In this document: positions 8,167 through 15,574 of the stretch, one piece after another | Numbering within the stretch: the stretch's first letter is position 1 | Layout: every line of letters starts with the position of its first letter | From: GCA-2716065 sp036123135 | GTDB taxonomy: Bacteria; Bacteroidota; Bacteroidia; Flavobacteriales_D; Parvicellaceae | Direction: 5' to 3' | Length of the DNA: 42,256 bases | Assembly: GCA_036123135.1 (NCBI GenBank) | Contig: JAZADZ010000030.1 | Coordinates: 1-42,256 of the forward strand | Program-made: the position numbers and the translations under genes | The notes under the pieces: model-generated | What the model was told of the DNA's origin: nothing | Databases searched by the model: none | What the model saw: only the letters and a program-made list of their open reading frames with translations

Positions 8167-8811
8167 TTACTCGTTAATCAAAGTTACCTCCATTACAATT
8201 GTAGCTTTAATAATTGCAGTACTTGCTGTAAAAGCTTTGTCAAAATTCAGGCTCATAAAAGTCTGAAAAGATTCATCATAAACAAATTGATCAAGAATGG
8301 CGTTGTAGTTTGGCTCTAAATCCATGGTATGTCCAATGCCGTTTGGAACGTTTAGATATTGTCCTATTTTAACAGCATTGTGTTCTGAAGAAGGATTTGC
8401 AGGATCTTGAAGAATAAAATCATTGATACTTCCAAAAGTTCCATTCTTTACTAAATATACTTTTACATCTTCAAGCATACTGAAATCACAATCTGGAATG
8501 TTAACAAGTTCTAGCCGAATGGATTTTGGTTTAACATTGTAAACAAGGTGTGTATGAGGATTCGGATTTTCTGTTGGAATGAATGCTTCGTAGTTGATGG
8601 TTATTCCAAAAGGAAGCGATGTGCAATTGCCAATTCCTTGAAAATCAAGTAGATCATTGTCAATGTTAAGGGAAATTATTTCCTCAAATTGAAACTTGGT
8701 AAGTTCAAATTGTTGATTGTTTCCTTCATAATCATGCAGTTTTTTACAAGAACTTAAAATAAGAGACTGTAGCAGAAAGATTAAAGAAAATAATAGGCAG
8801 TAAAATCTCAT
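8167..8811 (-). CDS. Putative lipoprotein of unknown function
   Basis: This is a 214-residue protein with a lipoprotein signal peptide: a hydrophobic stretch ending LILSSCKK, with lipidation expected at the Cys near residue 22. The mature part is acidic and beta-rich, with a PNPHTHLVYNVKPKS segment and a C-terminal half listing hydrophobic strands (AFTASTAIIKATIVMEVTLINE). I do not recognise a domain. It stands alone on the minus strand, tail to tail with the Smr gene (0 nt between stops) and divergent from the sigma factor gene. It is likely anchored in the outer or inner membrane facing the periplasm. Confidence 0.75.
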   Translation of the reverse strand: MRFYCLLFSLIFLLQSLILSSCKKLHDYEGNNQQFELTKFQFEEIISLNIDNDLLDFQGIGNCTSLPFGITINYEAFIPTENPNPHTHLVYNVKPKSIRLELVNIPDCDFSMLEDVKVYLVKNGTFGSINDFILQDPANPSSEHNAVKIGQYLNVPNGIGHTMDLEPNYNAILDQFVYDESFQTFMSLNFDKAFTASTAIIKATIVMEVTLINE

Positions 8812-8826
8812 CTTCTAAAGTTAATC

Positions 8827-8857
8827 AAAAAGTATTTTTTTCTAAAGTCTACTTTTT
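8827..8857. repeat. Inverted repeat between the lipoprotein and sigma genes
   Basis: AAAAAGTA (8827-8834) and TACTTTTT (8850-8857) are perfect 8-nt inverted arms around a 15-nt spacer, 16 nt upstream of the minus-strand lipoprotein start. It could be an operator or part of the promoter (the reverse strand reads TACTTTTTG, near the -7 consensus). It is AT-only apart from one G/C pair, so chance is possible. Confidence 0.3.
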
Positions 8858-8955
8858 CTAATTAATAGAAAATACAGGCAACTTCAATTTTCTTAAAGGG
8901 TTTTGAATATAGAGGTTATTGAATAATACGATGGATATTTCATTAAAAGCCACTT

Positions 8956-8986
8956 TTGTTAACTCGAAGATAGATACCTATCTTTC
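8956..8986 (+). promoter_or_regulatory. Probable promoter of the ECF sigma gene
   Basis: TTG at 8956-8958 and TATCTTTC at 8979-8986 are 20 nt apart, one base from the Bacteroidota consensus. They lie inside the longest open frame but 10 nt before the ATG at 8997, which argues that 8997 is the true start. Confidence 0.5.
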
Positions 8987-8996
8987 CGTTAATAAC

Positions 8997-9587
8997 ATGC
9001 TTTCAGAAAAAGAAATAATAGAGGGTTGTAAAAAGGGTAAAAGAAGAGCTCAACATGCATTGTACAATAAATACTGCGGATCTATGTTTGGGGTAGCATT
9101 AAGATACAGCAGGAACAAGTCTGAAGCTGAGGATGTTTTGCAAGAAGCTTTTATTCGAATTTTCAAATATATTGTTGCTTTTGAAGGAAGAAATGAGGGG
9201 TCTTTAACAGCTTGGGTGAAAACCATAGTTGTGAATACTACTCTAAGTCACAATAGAAACAATAAAAAGTATCATTTTACTGAGGATGTTGATGATATAC
9301 AGGTTGGCGAAAATCCAGTTTTTGATGTTTCATCTGAAATAGATTTGAATCGGGAAAGAAAAGAAATGGTAATTAAAGCATTGCAACAACTTCCAGACGG
9401 ATACAGGACTGTATTTAATCTTTATTCTGTCGAAGGCTACTCCCACAAAGAAATCGCAGAGATTTTAGAAATTTCTGAAAATACCTCAAAATCTCAGCTT
9501 TCAAAGGCAAGAAAATATTTAAGATCATTGTTAGGGATTAAAGAGCCGCAAAAAAAAAGAGTAGAGAATGGATTCAGGAGAGTTTGA
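8997..9587 (+). CDS. ECF RNA polymerase sigma factor
   Basis: This 196-residue group 4 sigma factor starts MLSEKEIIEGCKKGKRRAQHALYNKY, the usual opening of Bacteroidota ECF sigmas. Region 2 includes ALRYSRNKSEAEDVLQEAFIRIFKYI (core binding and -10 recognition). Region 4 is the helix-turn-helix EGYSHKEIAEILEISENTSKSQLSKARKYLRSLL. The longer frame from 8919 or 8931 adds 22-26 unrelated residues and contains the promoter, so I start at 8997. The gene overlaps the next one by 20 nt, and that gene's product is its likely anti-sigma factor. The controlled genes cannot be read from this window. Confidence 0.93.
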   Translation: MLSEKEIIEGCKKGKRRAQHALYNKYCGSMFGVALRYSRNKSEAEDVLQEAFIRIFKYIVAFEGRNEGSLTAWVKTIVVNTTLSHNRNNKKYHFTEDVDDIQVGENPVFDVSSEIDLNRERKEMVIKALQQLPDGYRTVFNLYSVEGYSHKEIAEILEISENTSKSQLSKARKYLRSLLGIKEPQKKRVENGFRRV

Positions 9588-11220
9588 TAAAATAATAAAG
9601 AAAAATTTAGGTAATTATTCTCAACTTCCTAAGAGGGAAGTCAAAAGAGCTGTTTTTGGTTTTTTATTTTTTCAAAACCTTTGGGTTTTTCACAAATTAA
9701 AATTATTCAGTGTTCTTTCAATCGCCATAGGTCTTTCGCTAGGTTTATTACTACAAAACGACGATAAAAATATTCAAGATTTTTCAGAACTTGATTTCGA
9801 GAACAATCAAAAACCTTTATTAAAGTCATTGAATGAACCCTTCTTCTCAAATGGTTCAGAAAATCATGAGAATAAAAGTCCCACAAATAATCATTCATTA
9901 AATTCAAGTGAACCAATTGCAAATAATGAATTAATTCCCCCATTACTAAATCCAAAAAATTCATTAGATTTTATTACCAAAAAAAATGAAAGTCAACCTT
10001 CCTTTTCAGAAAATTCTTCCAAACTTTTAAAGAAAAAAAATAAATCTTTCAGAAACAATGAGAATAAAGTTGCTCCAACAAATGTTAAATCCATTGGTTT
10101 AAATACCAAAAATGGTGTAGATGAGAAAAAAATCAATCCCATAAAGACTGCAAATAGTGATTATTCTGTAGCTAAATTCGAAGAAATTGAAAGAGTAGAA
10201 GAACTTTCATACTATAACACTGAAAGTGAAAATGAAATAGGAAATAAATTTTTGGATTCAAAAATCCAAATAAAAGCTGCTATACCTCTCACATTAAAAT
10301 ATAACATTGATTTTGTTGAATCTGTTCCTTTAATTTCAGCTAAAGCTTCTGATTATTTTAATAATAAAAGCAAAAGAGGATGGTCAATAGATGCTTATTT
10401 TTCCCCTTTTTCCAGGGTTGATATTGACAATAAATTAGTTCCAAGTCTTCAGGACTATTGGTGGGATTTTTATAAAGAATATGACATGAAAAAATCAGGT
10501 TTTTCTGGTGGTTTTAATGTTTCTTATAATCTCAGAAATTTCAAAATCAACTCAGGATTTAATTTGATTCAAATTTCTGATTACAAACCTACTTATGAAT
10601 ACTATACTGAAGTTGATTCAATATTTGTTTTTTCTTCGCTAAATGAATTATCTCTTTTTAGTATAGATTACATCTCTGGTTTACAGGTTTTTGGTCAAGA
10701 TACGGCAGTAATACTTTATGTAGATCCAAATGATTCTCGATTAATTGACGAAATAAACAATCAAGATGCAAACAGGTACACCTATTTTAAAATACCTTTA
10801 ACACTTGGATATGAGTTCTCTTTTAAACGTTTTTCTTTTGAGATTAATGCTGGACTGGAGTACTCAAGGTTGGTTAAATCCTCTGGAATATCGTTTAGAA
10901 ATGGTTATGTAGATGTGGGTATAAGACCTTACCCATACTATTTTTACGATAACATGGTGGCAACTACGTACTCTAACAATTCTCAGGCCATGAAAATAAA
11001 TAATTTGAATTACGTTGCTAATCTTATTTCAAGGATTCGATTGGCTCCGTCAATAGATTTCTTTTCTGCATTTAATTTCCAGCACCAACGACAGAATATA
11101 ATGGGAGGAGATTATTTACTTGAGAAAACCTTCAATAGAATTGCTCTTAACTTTGGAGTAACATATTATTTGAATTCAAGACTAAATCTTGAAGAGCAAA
11201 TTATTCCGAAATTTGATTAA
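9568..11220 (+). CDS. Candidate dual-membrane-spanning anti-sigma factor (cytoplasmic tail, TM helix, linker, beta-barrel)
   Basis: This is a 550-residue protein overlapping the ECF sigma gene by 20 nt. Residues 1-~45 are short and charged (MDSGEFDKIIKKNLGNYSQL), fitting a cytoplasmic sigma-binding segment. A single hydrophobic helix follows at ~44-62 (LFSVLSIAIGLSLGLLL). Residues ~63-230 are low-complexity Asn/Ser/Lys/Glu-rich and look disordered. From ~245 on there are alternating aromatic and hydrophobic strands (GWSIDAYFSPFSRVDI, YFKIPLTLGYEFSFKRFSFE, FEINAGLEYSRL), ending in LNFGVTYYLNSRL, as in an outer-membrane beta-barrel. There is no signal peptide cleavage site, so the helix would anchor it in the inner membrane. 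This is the plan reported for Dma anti-sigma factors of Bacteroides. Sigma binding is inferred from position and topology, not from a sequence match. Confidence 0.8.
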   Translation: MDSGEFDKIIKKNLGNYSQLPKREVKRAVFGFLFFQNLWVFHKLKLFSVLSIAIGLSLGLLLQNDDKNIQDFSELDFENNQKPLLKSLNEPFFSNGSENHENKSPTNNHSLNSSEPIANNELIPPLLNPKNSLDFITKKNESQPSFSENSSKLLKKKNKSFRNNENKVAPTNVKSIGLNTKNGVDEKKINPIKTANSDYSVAKFEEIERVEELSYYNTESENEIGNKFLDSKIQIKAAIPLTLKYNIDFVESVPLISAKASDYFNNKSKRGWSIDAYFSPFSRVDIDNKLVPSLQDYWWDFYKEYDMKKSGFSGGFNVSYNLRNFKINSGFNLIQISDYKPTYEYYTEVDSIFVFSSLNELSLFSIDYISGLQVFGQDTAVILYVDPNDSRLIDEINNQDANRYTYFKIPLTLGYEFSFKRFSFEINAGLEYSRLVKSSGISFRNGYVDVGIRPYPYYFYDNMVATTYSNNSQAMKINNLNYVANLISRIRLAPSIDFFSAFNFQHQRQNIMGGDYLLEKTFNRIALNFGVTYYLNSRLNLEEQIIPKFD

Positions 11221-11223
11221 CAC

Positions 11224-12432
11224 TTACTGGACAATCACTTTATTAAAGCTTGGTTTATCGTTCTGATTTCTAATTTCAATTACATAAATACCAGTAGATA
11301 AATTATCAATACTTATGTTATTTTCTACATATGATTGAAAAAAGACTTCTTTCCCAAGAGAATTGTATACAGTAACAGAACGCATCGGTTCACTTGATTC
11401 AATATTAATTAATCCCAAAGATGGATTAGGATATATCGAAGAAACAAATGAATTTTCTTGAATAGAAGCAACAGAATTTGGATTACAAGGTAGGAGGGTG
11501 TAAAGAAAATCTGTTACGAAATCAGTAGCTTGTATGAAAAGTGGACTAGAATTTCCACCACCTCCCCAGCCATGACCTTCACCTTGATAGGTAAGTGCTG
11601 CATTATAGACTCCAACAGCATCTGCAACAGGATGTATTTCACCAGTTCCACATAGATTGAGAACGGTAGGTAGACCTAATCCTGGAGCACAATTGTAGCT
11701 AACAGTAGCATCCGCAGTTCCATGAACACTAACAATGGGTTCATCGTTTCCGTCGATTAAGTTTAAATCATTGATTGCTCCTGCAAAACTAAAAACTCCA
11801 TTTACAGCAGAAGAATAACCTACATTACCACCATCTCCTTCAAGAGTTCCTCCGATATTGGCAATTAGATTTTGAACATTGATGGGACTTGTTGGCATAT
11901 CAGAAATTTGATCAATGTATGCCAGGTGAATGGAAAGTACTGCACCTGCTGAATACCCACCAACATAAATAGCGTTAGGATCAATGCCTAAAGCATTTCC
12001 TGTGGCATTATCTTTTCTTAAATATCTTATTGAAGCTTTGATATCCGAAATGGCTTTAAGAACTGTTCTGAACTGTTCCTCTTGAGAATAAATAAATGCA
12101 ACCGGATTTTGATTTAGCCTGTAGTTAGCAGAAATAGCAACATAACCTTTCTTAGCCATTGAAGTACAAAAATCAACGCAATCGGTAAGTAATTTATCGC
12201 CTCCATAAAAGGCTCCTCCGTGTAAATAAAGAACTACAGGTCTTGAAGTTTCAGTGTCTCCGTCTGGAGTATAAATGTCCATTTCATGCTCGCCATCTAT
12301 GTAAACATCACAATAATTAACTGTGCTTACAGAGACAGAGCTGAAAATTTCGTTTTCGTATCTGCCGTTACATTGGGAGTTGTATGAATTAATAAAAGCT
12401 GTTAACAGCAAAAGAGTAAATATTTTTTTCAT
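11224..12432 (-). CDS. Secreted alpha/beta-hydrolase (carboxylesterase-like) with T9SS type A sorting domain
   Basis: This is a 402-residue secreted protein. A signal peptide at 1-~19 (KKIFTLLLLTAFINSYNSQC) precedes an esterase/lipase-type alpha/beta-hydrolase: oxyanion motif LYLHGGAFYGGD, nucleophile Ser in VGGYSAGAVLS, candidate acid in HGTADATVSY and candidate His in GEGHGWGGGG. Residues ~330-402 form a T9SS C-terminal sorting domain (SIYPNPSLGLINIES ... GIYVIEI ... FNKVIVQ), so it should be exported through type IX secretion, with the tail removed or attached to the surface. The substrate is unknown. It ends 3 nt from the convergent anti-sigma gene, and the promoter region is probably 12433-12480. 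Confidence 0.88.
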   Translation of the reverse strand: MKKIFTLLLLTAFINSYNSQCNGRYENEIFSSVSVSTVNYCDVYIDGEHEMDIYTPDGDTETSRPVVLYLHGGAFYGGDKLLTDCVDFCTSMAKKGYVAISANYRLNQNPVAFIYSQEEQFRTVLKAISDIKASIRYLRKDNATGNALGIDPNAIYVGGYSAGAVLSIHLAYIDQISDMPTSPINVQNLIANIGGTLEGDGGNVGYSSAVNGVFSFAGAINDLNLIDGNDEPIVSVHGTADATVSYNCAPGLGLPTVLNLCGTGEIHPVADAVGVYNAALTYQGEGHGWGGGGNSSPLFIQATDFVTDFLYTLLPCNPNSVASIQENSFVSSIYPNPSLGLINIESSEPMRSVTVYNSLGKEVFFQSYVENNISIDNLSTGIYVIEIRNQNDKPSFNKVIVQ

Positions 12433-12561
12433 AGTATTGAATTGATTTACTATAAAAGTAATATTTTGAGTGCAATTCTAAATTACCGTTTGATTAAAAA
12501 TTTGTCTATTTTTTCTAAAAAATCCAAAAAAACATGCAAAAAACAGTGAATTTTAATGAAA

Positions 12562-13761
12562 TTATATAGTTCCAGGATATTCCTTAAGTGCTTGTTTAAT
12601 ACACTCAACAGCATTTTTAAGGGCCTTTTTTTCTAATACATAGGCAATTCTAACTTCCTGTTCTCCTGAACCTTCAGAAGAATAAAATCCAGTTGCTGGA
12701 GCAAGCATAACCGTTTGATTGTTGTAATTGAATTTTTCTAGAAGCCATTGACAAAATTTATCCGAGTTGTCAATTGGGAGTTTAGCGATTGCGTAAAATG
12801 CTCCCTTAGGTTTAGGACAAATTACACCATCAATTTTATTCAATCCCTCGACTAAAATATCTCTTCTTTGGACATATTCATCAGATACTTTTTCAAAGTA
12901 ACTTTTAGGAGTTTTTAACGCTTCCTCTCCAGCTATTTGTCCAAATGTGGGGGGGCTAAGTCTTGCTTGACCAAATTTTAGCGCCATTTCCATTAGTTGA
13001 TGATTTTTACTAATCAGTGCACCAACTCTGGCCCCACACATACTGTATCTTTTAGATACAGAGTCTATAAGTACTACGTTTTGAGATAAACCTTCCAGTT
13101 CAAGAGCTGAAAAATGTGTAGCTCCATCGTAGCAAAATTCTCTGTATACTTCATCGGCAAACAAGAATAAATCATTTTCTAAAACAATTTCTTTTAAAGA
13201 CTGAAGTTCTTCTTTTGAATAGAGATATCCAGTAGGATTTCCTGGATTACAAATTAAAATACCCTTTGTTTTTTTTGTAATGCACTTTTTAAATTCTTCA
13301 ATTGGAGGCAAAGAAAATCCATCTTCAATCTTAGCTGTAACAGGTACAACTTTAAGACCTCCAGTTACTGCAAATCCATTGTAGTTGGCATAGAATGGCT
13401 CTGGAATGATTATTTCATCACCGGGCTCGAAGCAACATTGAAAAGCAAAAATAAGAGCTTCAGATCCTCCAGTTGTAATAATAATTTCCTTATCGGGATC
13501 TAATTCAATACCTAAATTATTGTAGTAATTGGCTAATCCCACTCTATAGGACTGAAATCCTGCACTGTGACTGTATTCTACAACTTTTAAATCTAGATTT
13601 TTCATTTTTTCTAGAACAATTTGAGGTGTTTCAATATCAGGTTGACCAATGTTGAGATGGTAAACAATTTTACCTTCTTTTTTAGCTTGTTCAGCATAAG
13701 GAACCAATTTTCGTATTGGAGAGGCAGGCATATTAATTGCCTTTGTAGTGGTTGTTGGCAT
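12562..13761 (-). CDS. Class I/II pyridoxal-phosphate aminotransferase
   Basis: This is a 399-residue fold-type I PLP enzyme. Visible motifs are NIGQPDIETP, TTGGSEALIFAFQ (cofactor phosphate region), CNPGNPTGYLYS, FADEVYREF (Asp to the pyridine N, Tyr to the ring) and SVSKRYSMCGARVG, whose Lys should form the Schiff base. The final Arg that binds the substrate carboxylate is in EVRIAYVLE. The overall pattern resembles aspartate/aromatic aminotransferases of subgroup I-gamma, but the amino donor cannot be fixed from sequence. It is cytoplasmic and appears to be a single-gene unit with a -7 box at 13780-13787. Confidence 0.9.
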   Translation of the reverse strand: MPTTTTKAINMPASPIRKLVPYAEQAKKEGKIVYHLNIGQPDIETPQIVLEKMKNLDLKVVEYSHSAGFQSYRVGLANYYNNLGIELDPDKEIIITTGGSEALIFAFQCCFEPGDEIIIPEPFYANYNGFAVTGGLKVVPVTAKIEDGFSLPPIEEFKKCITKKTKGILICNPGNPTGYLYSKEELQSLKEIVLENDLFLFADEVYREFCYDGATHFSALELEGLSQNVVLIDSVSKRYSMCGARVGALISKNHQLMEMALKFGQARLSPPTFGQIAGEEALKTPKSYFEKVSDEYVQRRDILVEGLNKIDGVICPKPKGAFYAIAKLPIDNSDKFCQWLLEKFNYNNQTVMLAPATGFYSSEGSGEQEVRIAYVLEKKALKNAVECIKQALKEYPGTI

Positions 13762-13779
13762 TTTTTAATTATTAGCGGG

Positions 13780-13787
13780 CAAATGTA
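13780..13787 (-). promoter_or_regulatory. Probable -7 element of the aminotransferase gene
   Basis: CAAATGTA on the plus strand reads TACATTTG on the minus strand, a perfect TAnnTTTG box 18 nt before the ATG at 13761. No TTG is seen at the expected -33 distance. Confidence 0.45.
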
Positions 13788-13878
13788 TTTACTTATTCTG
13801 TTTTATAAAATAGATTACGTTGGGAATTCGGTAGTTAACGTTAAAAAAATTAAAAGCTCTTTTTCAGTTAATGAGGCA

Positions 13879-13886
13879 TAGCTTTG
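13879..13886 (+). promoter_or_regulatory. Possible -7 element (TAGCTTTG) ahead of a 19-codon ORF
   Basis: This is a perfect TAnnTTTG box on the plus strand in the otherwise gene-free stretch 13762-13974. A TTG at -33 is not evident. It sits 22 nt before the ATG of the small ORF at 13909. Confidence 0.35.
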
Positions 13887-13908
13887 TATCAATTAAATAC
13901 AAATATTT

Positions 13909-13968
13909 ATGGAACTAAATGAAATAAACAAATTAATTCTGGAATTAATTGAAGAAATAAATAGCTAG
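13909..13968 (+). CDS. Possible 19-residue small ORF, function unknown
   Basis: ATG 13909 to TAG 13968 encodes MELNEINKLILELIEEINS, a Leu/Ile/Glu-rich peptide that would form an amphipathic helix. Support is limited to the promoter-like TAGCTTTG box upstream and an AT-rich hairpin just after the stop (AAATAAA near 13959 with TTTATTT near 13977). It fills the 214-nt gap between two minus-strand genes. A chance ORF or the start of a small RNA is equally possible. Confidence 0.25.
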   Translation: MELNEINKLILELIEEINS

Positions 13969-13974
13969 CTAGTT

Positions 13975-14607
13975 TTATTTAACTCTTTTAATACTACATC
14001 CTGAATTTCTAGTAGTTTGAGGGTCAATTGGTTGATTGGTAGACATGTTTTTCATGGCAGTTGAAAGCCATCTTGATTTAACGTCTTTTGTTGAACCAAC
14101 AGCATCATCAATAGCACCTTTGTAAACAAGTTTTAAGTCAGCGTCAAATAAAAATACGTGAGGGGTTGTACTGGCTCCAAAAGCATCTGCTAATTTGCTG
14201 TTTTTATCAACTAAATAATTGGCTTTGTAGTCCATTTTTTTACTTCTTTCTTTCATTCGAGAAAATGAATCTGCATCATTTCTTTTTGCCTCATTACTGT
14301 TAATCAATACCATACCAATGTTATTTTTTTCAGCAATGGTAAATAGTTGATTGTATCTTCCTTCCCATCCCTCCATGTTACTGTTTCCAACGACAAAAGG
14401 GCAGGTGTTGCAGCTAAAAATTACTAAAAGTCCTTTTTCTTTTTTCAATTCTTCAAGAGAAAAGCTTTTCTCAGAGACATCTTTCATTTTGGTATTGCTC
14501 AGTGGTGCTTTACTGCCAATTGTGATAGATTCAATATCCTTAATTGTTGAGAACGAGATTAGTGATACAAAGGCTATAGCGGATAAAATAAATAGTGTTT
14601 TTTTCAT
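13975..14607 (-). CDS. Exported thioredoxin-like (redoxin) protein
   Basis: This is a 210-residue AhpC/TSA-thioredoxin superfamily protein. Residues 1-~22 form an N-terminal signal or anchor (KKTLFILSAIAFVSLISFS). The domain has GSKAPLSNTKMKDV, then the redox motif CNTCP in LLVIFSCNTCPFVVG, the cis-Pro loop in GASTTPHVFLFDADLKLVYKG, and a C-terminal extension ending RNSGCSIKRVK with an extra Cys. It should act in the periplasm as a thiol-disulfide reductase or oxidase. It begins 10 nt after the PorP/SprF gene stop, which in turn overlaps the Cys-rich adhesin gene, so the three are probably one operon. A role in adhesin disulfides is inference. Confidence 0.88.
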   Translation of the reverse strand: MKKTLFILSAIAFVSLISFSTIKDIESITIGSKAPLSNTKMKDVSEKSFSLEELKKEKGLLVIFSCNTCPFVVGNSNMEGWEGRYNQLFTIAEKNNIGMVLINSNEAKRNDADSFSRMKERSKKMDYKANYLVDKNSKLADAFGASTTPHVFLFDADLKLVYKGAIDDAVGSTKDVKSRWLSTAMKNMSTNQPIDPQTTRNSGCSIKRVK

Positions 14608-14617
14608 GATTTATTAG

Positions 14618-15574
14618 TTATTTGAAGCTAGGGCAATCGTAAACACGGTTGCTAAAAGTGCTTCTGTTGTTTGTATTTTGTTTATTATTTCTTGTTTTAA
14701 ATGTTAAGACAATTTCGTGGCTTCCTGAGTGATGGTCGTTTAGATTGGATAGACCAATGTCGTACGCATATCCAATGCCCAATTTTCTGCTGTCAAAACC
14801 GATAAGTAAAGCCAAGGCATCCAAATGTCTGTATGAACTTCCAATGTATAGTTGTTGGTTGTAAAAAATTCTACCACTCACGTCAAATTGGATTGGTGCA
14901 TTTGTCATTAGTCTAAGAATTGCACTTGGTTCAAATGATATTCCGTTTTCGTTCGATGCTCCAAATCTATAGCTTGCATTGGCAAAAAGAGTTCGATCTA
15001 ATGTTGAGCTTACTGGAGTCATAACATCAAATAAATCTGATTTGGTTTGAAGAATATTGAAAAGAGCAATACCGATATGAAATTGGTGGCTGTACCAATG
15101 CAGACCTGTAGCAAGGTCTGGAATTAATTGATTAGAAGTTCTTTCCAAAACCACTTGATCACCTGGCTCTTCAGTAATAAGTTTGTCTCTGTCAATCATA
15201 AATTGCGAGAAAGAGCCTGCAATTCCAAAGGATAATCGAGTTTTGTAAGATGATTTTATTTGTACGCTCATAGAGGTCATAAGTCCAGATCTTCTAGCAG
15301 GTCCAGCTACATCATTAAAGGCATAAACTCCAATTCCTATTTGCTCTGCAACATAATTGTGATAGGAGATGTGTTGCGCAACAGGAGCTTCTCGAATACC
15401 CGTCCATTGTCTTCTAAATCCAAGAACTACAGGAGCAAATGTTTTTGTGCCAGCAACTGCAGGGTTTAATGGGAGCCCATTCACCATATAATTGCTATGC
15501 ATTACAATTTGCTGGGCATTCAGCTGATGAAATCCCAATAGTAGTGCAATTAGATATGAAAATAGCCGAATCAT
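14618..15574 (-). CDS. PorP/SprF family type IX secretion outer-membrane protein
   Basis: This 318-residue protein starts with a signal peptide (IRLFSYLIALLLGFHQLNAQ) followed by the family opening NYMVNGLPLNPAVAGT and GFRRQWTGIREAPVAQH, then repeated amphipathic strands of a beta-barrel (IGIGVYAFNDVAGP, YIGSSYRHLDALALLIG). PorP/SprF proteins accompany T9SS substrates with type B C-terminal domains and are needed for their secretion or surface attachment. Its start overlaps the stop of the adhesin gene upstream by 4 nt, so this copy probably serves that adhesin. It is one of usually many paralogues, so I give no gene symbol. Confidence 0.93.
   Translation of the reverse strand: MIRLFSYLIALLLGFHQLNAQQIVMHSNYMVNGLPLNPAVAGTKTFAPVVLGFRRQWTGIREAPVAQHISYHNYVAEQIGIGVYAFNDVAGPARRSGLMTSMSVQIKSSYKTRLSFGIAGSFSQFMIDRDKLITEEPGDQVVLERTSNQLIPDLATGLHWYSHQFHIGIALFNILQTKSDLFDVMTPVSSTLDRTLFANASYRFGASNENGISFEPSAILRLMTNAPIQFDVSGRIFYNQQLYIGSSYRHLDALALLIGFDSRKLGIGYAYDIGLSNLNDHHSGSHEIVLTFKTRNNKQNTNNRSTFSNRVYDCPSFK

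Noticed and set aside
9050..9066. CAACATGCATTGTAC in the sigma gene, like the fad operator flank
   Set aside because: It is not a palindrome of the same form, lies inside coding sequence and has no promoter nearby.
9549..9570. A run of nine A just before the anti-sigma ATG, possible programmed frameshift fusing sigma and anti-sigma
   Set aside because: In the anti-sigma frame a TAG at 9562-9564 lies between the A-run and the ATG, so a shifted ribosome would stop; overlap with reinitiation explains the arrangement.
12505..12530. ATTTTTTCTAAAAAAT inverted repeat downstream of the aminotransferase
   Set aside because: It is nearly pure A/T with a 2-nt loop; too weak to call a terminator in DNA this AT-rich.
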